NCBI GenBank assembly: GCA_963741505.1
Contig: CAVUIJ010000035.1
Coordinates: 186,001 to 250,000, forward strand
DNA length: 64,000 nt
Direction: 5' to 3'
DNA from: JAKFWF01 sp963741505
GTDB lineage: Bacteria; Pseudomonadota; Alphaproteobacteria; Rhizobiales; Hyphomicrobiaceae
Position numbers and translations under genes: made by a program. Within the stretch, counting starts at the first letter, position 1, and the number at the start of each line of letters is the position of its first letter. The notes under the pieces are model-generated. The model was not told the origin of the DNA. It made no database searches and saw nothing but the letters and a program-made list of their open reading frames with translations. Below are positions 36,755 to 44,436 of the stretch, piece by piece.

Positions 36755-38518
36755 ATGTCTTCAATGAACGTGTTTACGGCAATGGAAGCCCTGGTGCGCC
36801 AGTCGCTCGCCGATCTGGCAGCCGAGGGCGCGCTTCCTGCCGGTCTCGACCTGTCCGCGATCACCGTTGAAACGCCGCGCGATCCGACGCACGGGGATCT
36901 TGCGACCAACGCGGCAATGGTACTGGCGAAGTCGGCCCGGATGAAGCCGCGCGACATTGCCGAGAAACTCATCGGCAAGCTCGCCCGCGACCAGCGCATC
37001 ACCAAGGTCGAGATCGCCGGACCCGGCTTCATCAACATCAGCCTCGACGCTGAAGCATGGCGGGCGCAGGTCAGGGACATCCTGGCCGAAGGCGCGCAGT
37101 ACGGCCGTTCCGGTGCCGGCGATGGTGGCCGCGTCAATGTCGAGTATGTCTCAGCCAACCCGACCGGGCCGATGCATGTCGGCCATTGCCGCAATGCCGT
37201 GGTCGGCGACGCGATCGCCAACCTGATGGCCTTTGCCGGCTACGACGTCACCCGCGAATACTACATCAACGACGCCGGCGCCCAGGTCGACACCCTGGCG
37301 CGCTCCGCCTTCCTGCGCTACCGCGAGGCGCTGGGCGAGGCCATCGGCGAGATCCCCGAGGGCCTTTATCCGGGCGACTACCTGAAGCCCGTCGGCGCGG
37401 CGCTGGCCAAGAAGTACGGGTCGGCTCTGCTGCAGATGAGCGAGGCGGAATGGCTGCCGGACGTTCGCGCCGCGGCCATCGAGGGCATGCTCGACATGAT
37501 CCGGGCCGATCTGGCCAGCCTCGGCATCAAGCACGATGTGTTCTTCTCGGAACGCTCGCTCACTGCCGGCGGCAAGGACCTCGTCGCCGATACCATCGCC
37601 CGGCTCGAAGCCCGGGATCTCGTCTATACCGGCACGCTGCCGCCACCCAAGGGCGAGGCGATCGAGGATTGGGAGGATCGGCCCCAGACCCTGTTCCGCT
37701 CGACCAGGTTCGGCGACGACATGGACCGGGCTTTGAAGAAATCGGACGGCAGCTACACCTATTTCGCTGCCGACATGGCCTATCACCAGAACAAGCTAGA
37801 TCGCGGTTTTGTCCATCTTGTCAATGTGTTAGGCGCCGACCATAGCGGCTATGCCAAGCGCATCAAAGCCTGCGTCGCGGCGCTCAGCGCAGGCCAGGCC
37901 GATCTCGACGTCCAGTTCTACCAATTTGTCAGACTGTTGAAGAACGGCGAGCCGCTGAAGATGAGCAAACGCTCCGGCACTTTCGTGACCCTGCGCGACG
38001 TCGTCGACGAGGTCGGCCGCGATGCCGTCCGCTTCATGATGCTGTACCGCAAGAACGATGCGGCGCTCGATTTCGACTTCGCCAAGGTCACGGAACAGTC
38101 GAAGGACAACCCCGTCTTCTATGTCCAGTACGCGCACGCCCGGGCGGCTTCGGTGTTGCGCAACGCGGCCCTGGCGTTCGCCGATCTCGACGCCGCGGCG
38201 GTGACCAGGGCCGACCTTTCGAGCCTCGGCGATCCGGCCGAGATCGATCTCATTAAGCAATTGGCGGCGTTTCCGAAAATCGTCAATGGCGCAGCCCGCG
38301 CGCATGAGCCGCACCGGCTCGCGTTCTACCTGTTCGAACTGGCCTCCGCGTTCCACCAGCTATGGGCCCGAGGCAATGATTCGCCACATTTGCGCTTCAT
38401 ACAACCAGATAATCGTGATGCAACTGCCGCCAGATTGGCCCTTATCGGCGCGACGCAACAGGTGATATCCTCTGGCTTAGCAGTACTTGGCGTCGATGCT
38501 CCGCAGGAGATGCGATAA
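36755..38518 (+). CDS. argS: Arginyl-tRNA synthetase
   Basis: This 587-residue class I synthetase charges tRNA-Arg. It has the HIGH-type motif HVGHCRNAVVGDAI near residue 136, preceded by VEYVSANPTGPM, and the KMSK loop LKMSKRSGTFVTLRD near residue 408. The N-terminal Add-1 domain and the C-terminal DALR anticodon-binding domain (VQYAHARAASVLRNA onward) are present. ATG 36764 is an alternative start. The gene is intact, unlike valS. Confidence 0.97.
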   Translation: MSSMNVFTAMEALVRQSLADLAAEGALPAGLDLSAITVETPRDPTHGDLATNAAMVLAKSARMKPRDIAEKLIGKLARDQRITKVEIAGPGFINISLDAEAWRAQVRDILAEGAQYGRSGAGDGGRVNVEYVSANPTGPMHVGHCRNAVVGDAIANLMAFAGYDVTREYYINDAGAQVDTLARSAFLRYREALGEAIGEIPEGLYPGDYLKPVGAALAKKYGSALLQMSEAEWLPDVRAAAIEGMLDMIRADLASLGIKHDVFFSERSLTAGGKDLVADTIARLEARDLVYTGTLPPPKGEAIEDWEDRPQTLFRSTRFGDDMDRALKKSDGSYTYFAADMAYHQNKLDRGFVHLVNVLGADHSGYAKRIKACVAALSAGQADLDVQFYQFVRLLKNGEPLKMSKRSGTFVTLRDVVDEVGRDAVRFMMLYRKNDAALDFDFAKVTEQSKDNPVFYVQYAHARAASVLRNAALAFADLDAAAVTRADLSSLGDPAEIDLIKQLAAFPKIVNGAARAHEPHRLAFYLFELASAFHQLWARGNDSPHLRFIQPDNRDATAARLALIGATQQVISSGLAVLGVDAPQEMR

Positions 38519-38563
38519 GCTCCTGATTCTCTGGGAGCGGGGGTTGGTACGAGGAAGACGGGT

Positions 38564-40276
38564 ATGTCTCGGTCGAACGGTCCACAAGGCCAGGTGCGCG
38601 GTGCCACACCGCAGCAATGGCAGCAGCCGGCGGAGCAGGATCCGGCGGTGAACCAAGCCTTTGCTGCGGCCCAGGCGGCGGCGCAGCCGAACCAGCTGCG
38701 CTTCGCGCAACCGACCTTCGGCAGCGTCCAGGGTCAGCCGCATTACGCGCCGCAAGCGCCGGCCGACAACGGCTATTACGCGACGCCGCAATACGCACCG
38801 GCGCAAGCGCCAGCCCAGCAGCCGGCCTATCAACCGGTATTCGATCGCTATGCCCCGGCGCCCGACGCGGCACCGCGCGGCTATGATCCGCGGGCTGCCC
38901 GGCCGCAGCCGGCCCCCTCCTATGGCACCGCGCCGCAACCGCAGCAGCCCTCGCTGTACGATACCCATTCGCAGCCGCGTGGTGGCGCCTACGACCAGTG
39001 GCCGCCGTCGGCAGCACCGCAGCAGCCAGCGGCGCGCGGCTACGATTTCTCGAACTACATGCCGAATGGCACCCACGGCCCCGATTACGGCCAGGGGCAC
39101 CCGCAGCCTTCGCAGCAGCCGCGCCAATCGCCGTTGCAGCAATACGCCGAGCCGCAGCACGAAGATCCGCGGTGGCAACATGGCGGTGGCCTCGATCGCC
39201 AGGACGAGTTCGCTGCCCATAGCGCAAGCTTCGCGCAGCAACCGGCAGCAGCGTATGACCAGCAGGCTTATGCCGGTGACGCCGGCGGCCAGCTGCAGAA
39301 CGCCGTCGATCAAGGCTACGACCCCGACGACGTGCCGGATTACGAGGAGGACGAGCCGCCACGCAGCCGGCGCGGTCTGGTCATGGTGTCGGCGTTGGTC
39401 GGTGCCATCGCACTTGGTGGCGGCTTGGCGTTCGCCTACAAGAAATTCATCAAGCCGCCGGCCGATGGCGTGCAACTGGCCAAGGTGTCCGCCCCCAAGG
39501 GACCGGCCAAGACGCAACCTGCCGATCCGGGCGGCAAGCAATTCCCGAACCAGGAGTCGAAGCTGCAGAACCGTCTCGGCGACGGCAGCGCTCCCGTCGC
39601 TACCGCTTCGGTTGCGAGCCAGCCCGAGTTGGATACCGGTGTCAGGCGCGTGCAACTGGTGCCAATCGGTCGCGACGGCTCGATGTCGGCGCCGCCACCG
39701 GTGCCGGGCATGGTCGTCGTGCCATCGCAGCCGCAGACGGTGCAGCCGATTGCCACCGCGCCGCCGCCGGTGGCCGTCGCGCCACAAGCCGCCGTACCGC
39801 AAGCCTCGCCAGCCCCAGCCAGGGTTGCAACGGTTACACCGCAGCAGCCACGAGTGACGGCGCCGGTTGTCAATGCGACGCCGCCCGAGCCGGTGGCCGC
39901 AGCACCTGCGGTCAAGAAGCCCACCGCCAAGAAGGCCGCGCAACCGCGGGACGATCTGGCAGCGACCGGCGGCGCGGTGGTGCCAGCCGCCGCAGCACCG
40001 GCCGCCGCCAAGGCCGGCGGCAGCGGCTATGTCGCCGTGCTCGCCTCGCGAGGCAGCAAGGCTGAGGCTGAAAGAACCAATGCCGAGATGGAGCAGCGCT
40101 TCGAAGTCTTGAAAGGCAAGCCGTTCGATGTCCAGGAGGCCAATCTGACGGCTAAAGGCAAGGGCATCGTCTACCGCTCCGTGGTCGGCCCGCCTGGCTC
40201 GCTGGCCTTCGCCAACAGTCTGTGCGAGCAGGTCAAGGCGGCCGGGCACACCGATTGCTGGCCAGTTCGCTATTGA
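38564..40276 (+). CDS. SPOR-domain inner-membrane protein
   Basis: This 570-residue protein has a long Gln/Pro/Ala-rich cytoplasmic N-terminus (about residues 1-260, rich in QPQQP and YAP-type motifs), one transmembrane helix (GLVMVSALVGAIALGGGLAF) and a disordered periplasmic linker. It ends in a SPOR domain, starting SGYVAVLASRGSKAEAE near residue 488 and finishing HTDCWPVRY. SPOR domains bind denuded septal peptidoglycan, so the protein probably acts at division sites. Its place between argS and nagZ fits a cell-wall role. The two cysteines of the domain, in SLCEQVK and HTDCW, could pair. Confidence 0.9.
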   Translation: MSRSNGPQGQVRGATPQQWQQPAEQDPAVNQAFAAAQAAAQPNQLRFAQPTFGSVQGQPHYAPQAPADNGYYATPQYAPAQAPAQQPAYQPVFDRYAPAPDAAPRGYDPRAARPQPAPSYGTAPQPQQPSLYDTHSQPRGGAYDQWPPSAAPQQPAARGYDFSNYMPNGTHGPDYGQGHPQPSQQPRQSPLQQYAEPQHEDPRWQHGGGLDRQDEFAAHSASFAQQPAAAYDQQAYAGDAGGQLQNAVDQGYDPDDVPDYEEDEPPRSRRGLVMVSALVGAIALGGGLAFAYKKFIKPPADGVQLAKVSAPKGPAKTQPADPGGKQFPNQESKLQNRLGDGSAPVATASVASQPELDTGVRRVQLVPIGRDGSMSAPPPVPGMVVVPSQPQTVQPIATAPPPVAVAPQAAVPQASPAPARVATVTPQQPRVTAPVVNATPPEPVAAAPAVKKPTAKKAAQPRDDLAATGGAVVPAAAAPAAAKAGGSGYVAVLASRGSKAEAERTNAEMEQRFEVLKGKPFDVQEANLTAKGKGIVYRSVVGPPGSLAFANSLCEQVKAAGHTDCWPVRY

Positions 40277-40299
40277 GTTCGGCGGCCTTCGCGCAGATT

Positions 40300-40319
40300 A
40301 CGGCGGCTTCGGCCGCCGT
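40300..40319 (+). other. Perfect hairpin with TTCG loop between SPOR gene and nagZ
   Basis: ACGGCGGC-TTCG-GCCGCCGT forms an eight-base-pair stem with an extra-stable UUCG tetraloop 23 bases after the SPOR gene stop. The following sequence (TGCTGTTTCG) is only weakly T-rich, so it may be an attenuating terminator or an mRNA-stability element separating the two genes of the operon. Confidence 0.5.
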
Positions 40320-40358
40320 TGCTGTTTCGCGGCTGAATACCGAGGAGCAGCACTGACC

Positions 40359-41396
40359 ATGCGCGGCGCTTACATAACCGGCCTGGAAGGCCCGCTGCTA
40401 ACGCATGGCGAGCGCGTACTGCTGGCAGCCACCCGCCCCGTTGGCATCATCCTGTTCGCTCGCAACTGCCTGGCGCCCGATCAGATCAAGCGCCTCGTTG
40501 CCGACGTCCGCAACGCCGTCGGCTCGGATGACCTGCTGGTCCTGATCGACCAGGAAGGCGGGCGCGTGCGCCGACTGCGGCCGCCCGAATGGCGCGAGCT
40601 GCCTGCCGCTGCCGCCTATGCGGCGCTTTACGAGCGCGATGCCGCCGCGGCGCTGGCTGCTGCCCGGTCGGTGGCGCAGCTGACCGCCTGCGATCTCGGG
40701 CAGCTCGGCATCAACGTCAACTGTGCGCCGGTGCTCGACGTGCCGGTGCCTGGCGCCCACGACATCATCGGCGACCGGGCCTACGGCCGGACCTGGCAGC
40801 AGATCGCAGCGCTCGGCCGAGCGGTCGGCGAAGGCTACATGGCCGGTGGCGTGGTGCCGGTGATCAAGCATATCCCAGGCCATGGCCGGGCACTTGCAGA
40901 CAGCCATCTCGAACTGCCAGTGGTGGACGCCTCGCGCACCGAGCTCGAGGCCAGCGATTTCGCGCCCTTCCGGGCGCTGCGTGACATGCCGGCGGCGATG
41001 ACGGCGCACGTTGTGTTCACCGCCATCGATGCGACAGCGCCGGCGAGCACCTCGGCGGCGGTGACCCAGGAGGTGATCCGGGGCAAGATCGGCTTCGATG
41101 GCCTGTTGCTGAGCGACGATCTCGGCATGAAGGCGCTCACTGGACCATTCGTCGATCGCGCGGCCGCCGTGATCCGCGCCGGCAGCGACGTGGCGTTGCA
41201 CTGCGGTGGCGATCTTGCGGAAATGGAAGCGGTGGCGGCCGGCGTGCCGGCGCTCACCGGGTCCGCGCTGCGCCGGTTCCAGGCCTGCCTCGAGATCACC
41301 CGCCGACCACAGCCAATCGACATTGCCGTGGCCGAGCAGGCGCTGGCCGGCGTCATCACCCACGCAGCTGTTAGCTCAGCCGCGGCCAGGGCATGA
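40359..41396 (+). CDS. nagZ: Beta-N-acetylhexosaminidase NagZ
   Basis: This 345-residue cytosolic family 3 glycosidase removes GlcNAc from anhydro-muropeptides in cell-wall recycling. It shows the KHIPGHGRALADSHLELP signature near residue 170, with the catalytic-dyad histidine, and LLSDDLGMKAL near residue 250, with the nucleophile aspartate. FGRP-type substrate-binding residues are seen as LLVLIDQEGGRVRRLRPP near residue 60. No signal peptide. Length fits the family. Confidence 0.95.
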   Translation: MRGAYITGLEGPLLTHGERVLLAATRPVGIILFARNCLAPDQIKRLVADVRNAVGSDDLLVLIDQEGGRVRRLRPPEWRELPAAAAYAALYERDAAAALAAARSVAQLTACDLGQLGINVNCAPVLDVPVPGAHDIIGDRAYGRTWQQIAALGRAVGEGYMAGGVVPVIKHIPGHGRALADSHLELPVVDASRTELEASDFAPFRALRDMPAAMTAHVVFTAIDATAPASTSAAVTQEVIRGKIGFDGLLLSDDLGMKALTGPFVDRAAAVIRAGSDVALHCGGDLAEMEAVAAGVPALTGSALRRFQACLEITRRPQPIDIAVAEQALAGVITHAAVSSAAARA

Positions 41397-41450
41397 TTGC
41401 GGACTGAATCAGTGTAGCATGGCGCTTGGAACAGAAGCGGAACGGACGCA

Positions 41451-42293
41451 ATGATCGAAGACGAGGGCCAGCAGGCGATCGAGGCGTGGACCGCACCGGG
41501 TCCCGACGATGCGGCGTCGGCCGCGGAAGCCCTGGTGATCGACATCGAGGGTTTCGAGGGGCCGCTCGATCTGCTGCTGGCGCTGGCCCGCACGCAGAAG
41601 GTCGACTTGGCCCGGATTTCGGTGCTGGCGCTGGTCGAGCAGTATCTCGCCTACATTCACGAAGCCCAGCGCATCAAGCTCGAGATTGCCGCCGACTATC
41701 TGGTGATGGCGGCCTGGCTGGCGTTCCTGAAATCACGCCTGCTGCTGCCGCGCGAGAAGTCCGAAGACAATACGCTTTCAGGAGAGGAACTGGCGCAACG
41801 CCTGGCCTTCCGGCTGATGCGGCTCGACGCCATGCGCAAGGCGGCGGCGCAACTTCTGACCCGCCGCCGGCTCGGCCGCGACGTGTTCGCGCGTGGCGCG
41901 CCGGAAGGGGTCAAGACCATTCGCGAGACCGAATACACGGCCCAGATCTACGACCTGCTGCAGGCCTATGCAACCCAGCGCGCCCGCACGATCAAGCGGG
42001 TACACGTTGTCAAAACCCGCACGGTGTGGTCGATCAAGGAAGCGCGGCAGCATTTGCAGCGCCTGCTCGGCGGCAGTGCCGGCGAGTGGGTCCAGCTCGA
42101 TCTGTTTCTCGAAAAGTACATGCCGGCCGGTGCCAGCGGCGGCGAACTCGAGAAGACGGTCGTGGCCAGTTCCTTTGGTGCGTCGCTCGAGATGGCGAAG
42201 GAGGGATTGCTGGAGATCAGACAGGATGCGCCGTTCGCGCCGATCTACATGCGCCGGCGCGGCAGCGACGCGCCGTGGGAGAAAGTCGGCTGA
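41451..42293 (+). CDS. scpA: Segregation and condensation protein A
   Basis: ScpA is the kleisin subunit that bridges SMC heads in chromosome condensation. The 280-residue protein has the family start FEGPLDLLLALARTQKVDL near residue 36, then ISVLALVEQYLAYI and DYLVMAAWLAFLKSRLLLP near residues 82-100. The C-terminal winged helix contains TVVASSFGASLEMAKEGLLE. It is followed by scpB 47 bases later on the same strand, the normal arrangement. Confidence 0.94.
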   Translation: MIEDEGQQAIEAWTAPGPDDAASAAEALVIDIEGFEGPLDLLLALARTQKVDLARISVLALVEQYLAYIHEAQRIKLEIAADYLVMAAWLAFLKSRLLLPREKSEDNTLSGEELAQRLAFRLMRLDAMRKAAAQLLTRRRLGRDVFARGAPEGVKTIRETEYTAQIYDLLQAYATQRARTIKRVHVVKTRTVWSIKEARQHLQRLLGGSAGEWVQLDLFLEKYMPAGASGGELEKTVVASSFGASLEMAKEGLLEIRQDAPFAPIYMRRRGSDAPWEKVG

Positions 42294-42340
42294 CGTCGAC
42301 AATGGCCGGGTCAATACGCGACCCGTTCGGAGCAAGCAAC

Positions 42341-43180
42341 ATGACACCACCGAGACTTTCATTCGTGCCGCGTGAGCCAGACAACGATACCGAACCGACC
42401 CAGGCGGAGAAGGCGCCCGAAGCGAGGGCGCCGAAGCCCGACATTGCCATGGCCTCGCTCGCCGCAACCGATCGCGCGCAGCAATTGCGCATCCTGGAAG
42501 CCTTGCTGTTCGCCGCCTCCGAGCCGCTCGACGAAGCCAAGCTCGCCACCCATTTGCGCGACGGTGCTGCCATCACCGATCTGCTGGCCGAATTGCATGC
42601 GACCTATGCCCAGCGCGGCATCAATCTCGTCAAGGTTGCGGGCAAGTGGTGCTTCCGCACGGCCGAAGACCTCGGCTACCTGCTGGAGCGGCACGCCCTC
42701 GAAGAGCGCCGCCTGTCGCGTGCGGCGCTCGAGACGCTCGCCATCATCGCCTACCATCAGCCGGTGACCCGCGCCGAGATCGAGGAGATCCGTGGCGTGA
42801 CGACCTCCAAGGGTACGCTCGACGTGTTGATGGAGACGAGCTGGATCAGGCCACGCGGCCGCAGGCGAGCACCTGGCAAGCCCGTGACGTACGGCACCAC
42901 CGAGGACTTCCTGATCCATTTCGGTCTTGACAGCATCAAGGACCTGCCGGGCCTTGCCGAACTCAAGGGCGCCGGCCTGCTCGACAACAACCTGCCGCCG
43001 GGCTTCAGCGTACCGGAGCCGACCGATGTCGCGGCCTTGATGCCAGACGAGCTGCCGCTCGACGCCGACGAGGAAGAAGTGACAGCCGAGCTGCCGTTCG
43101 ACGAACCCCTGGTCGATGACGACGAGCAGGACTTGCCGGCTCAGGATGCCGCGGCTAAGCCCGCAGGATCGTCGGAATAG
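42341..43180 (+). CDS. scpB: Segregation and condensation protein B
   Basis: ScpB dimerises and binds ScpA in the SMC complex. The protein is about 279 residues. Its first winged helix starts ILEALLFAASEPLDEAKLA near residue 50 and the second contains ETLAIIAYHQPVTRAEIEE near residue 130 and RGVTTSKGTLDVLME. The C-terminal 60 residues are an acidic tail (LPLDADEEEV). ATG 42341 is chosen because GGAG lies eight bases upstream; the frame is open much further 5' only as antisense-like extension through scpA. Confidence 0.93.
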   Translation: MTPPRLSFVPREPDNDTEPTQAEKAPEARAPKPDIAMASLAATDRAQQLRILEALLFAASEPLDEAKLATHLRDGAAITDLLAELHATYAQRGINLVKVAGKWCFRTAEDLGYLLERHALEERRLSRAALETLAIIAYHQPVTRAEIEEIRGVTTSKGTLDVLMETSWIRPRGRRRAPGKPVTYGTTEDFLIHFGLDSIKDLPGLAELKGAGLLDNNLPPGFSVPEPTDVAALMPDELPLDADEEEVTAELPFDEPLVDDDEQDLPAQDAAAKPAGSSE

Positions 43181-43197
43181 GGAAAAGGCCGTAGCGC

Positions 43198-44331
43198 GTG
43201 GGGAGTTGGTTCCGCAAGAGTGCTAGTGTACCGGCTCCGGCCGCACGTGCCGTCGAACCCTCGGGACGGGCGGCAGCGGCGTTTGCGGCCGAACTCGCTT
43301 TCGAAGACGTCGAACGCAGCTACGGCGAAACGAAGGCGCTGGACCGCGTGTCGTTCTCGGTGGCATCGGGCGAGATCGTCTGTCTGCTGGGGCCGTCAGG
43401 CTGCGGCAAGACCACGCTGCTGCGGATCGCGTCGGGCATCGAGCGGCCGACCGCCGGCCGGGTGCTGATCAACAGGCTCGAGGTCGCCGGGCCGACCACC
43501 TTCGTCACGCCGGAGAAGCGCAACGTCGGCCTGATGTTCCAGGATTTCGCGCTGTTTCCGCATCTGACCATCCTCGACAACGTTGCATTCGGGCTGACCG
43601 CGCTGCCGCGCGAGGAGGCGGTGCGTCAGTCGATGGCGATGCTGGCGCGCGTCGGCCTGCAGCACTATGCCGATCAGTATCCGCACATCCTGTCGGGCGG
43701 CGAGCAGCAGCGCGTCGCGCTCGCTCGCGCCCTCGTGCCACGGCCCGCCGTGGTACTGATGGACGAGCCGTTCTCGGGCCTCGACGTGCACCTGCGCGAC
43801 AGCATGCAGGAGCAGACGCTGCAGCTGCTGCGCGAGACCCGGGCGACGGCGGTCATCGTCACCCACAACCGCGAGGAGGCGATGCGCCTCGGTGACCGGG
43901 TGGCGGTGATGCGTGCTGGTCGGCTGGTTCAGATCGGCAAGGCGGAGGAGCTCTATCGCACACCGGCCGATCTGTTCGTCGCTCGTCTGTTCTCCGACAT
44001 CAACGAGATCAGTTACCCAGTGGTCGGCGGCGCCATCCAAACGCCGATCGGCAATCTGCGGGCGCCCGGGCTGGTCGAAGGCGAGAGTGCGATCTTGTGC
44101 CTGCGGCAGCGCGCGATCTATCTGCGCCCGGCCGGAACCGGTCTCTACGGCCGGGTGCTGCATGTGCGCTTTCTCGGCGACGTCGCGCACGTGGAGGTCG
44201 GCATCCAGGGCTTCGAAGGCATTCTGAAGGTGCGCATGCTGGAGGCGCTGGCGCCGGCGAAGGGCGAGGAAGTTGGCATCGAGATCAATCCGGCCAACGC
44301 GCTGGTATTTCCAGCCCAGCCGGTCGAGTGA
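43198..44331 (+). CDS. ABC transporter ATP-binding protein, FbpC/PotA-like, no cognate permease
   Basis: This 377-residue ATPase has the Walker A motif GPSGCGKTTLLR near residue 64, Q-loop FQDFALFPH, signature LSGGEQQRVALARAL near residue 163, Walker B VVLMDEPFSGLD and the switch histidine in IVTHNREEA. A C-terminal TOBE-like domain (residues 280-375) places it with iron, polyamine or sugar importers. Start is GTG 43198, with GGAAAAGG nine bases upstream. No permease or binding protein lies nearby. In many alphaproteobacteria tatABC follows scpB; here this orphan ATPase and the PLC-like gene do instead. Confidence 0.85.
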   Translation: MGSWFRKSASVPAPAARAVEPSGRAAAAFAAELAFEDVERSYGETKALDRVSFSVASGEIVCLLGPSGCGKTTLLRIASGIERPTAGRVLINRLEVAGPTTFVTPEKRNVGLMFQDFALFPHLTILDNVAFGLTALPREEAVRQSMAMLARVGLQHYADQYPHILSGGEQQRVALARALVPRPAVVLMDEPFSGLDVHLRDSMQEQTLQLLRETRATAVIVTHNREEAMRLGDRVAVMRAGRLVQIGKAEELYRTPADLFVARLFSDINEISYPVVGGAIQTPIGNLRAPGLVEGESAILCLRQRAIYLRPAGTGLYGRVLHVRFLGDVAHVEVGIQGFEGILKVRMLEALAPAKGEEVGIEINPANALVFPAQPVE

Positions 44332-44436
44332 CCCAATCATCGCCACCGAAATATGTGGATATACAATGCAGGCGGTCAACCGCTGGCGGCAGCGGCCAGC
44401 CGTTTCGCGCTAGGTAATGCGCAAGGGAGAACCGCC

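Noticed and set aside
38477..40249. Minus-strand open frame of 590 codons opposite the SPOR gene
   Set aside because: The sense strand has a transmembrane helix and a SPOR domain. The antisense frame is an artefact of Pro/Gln-rich codons.
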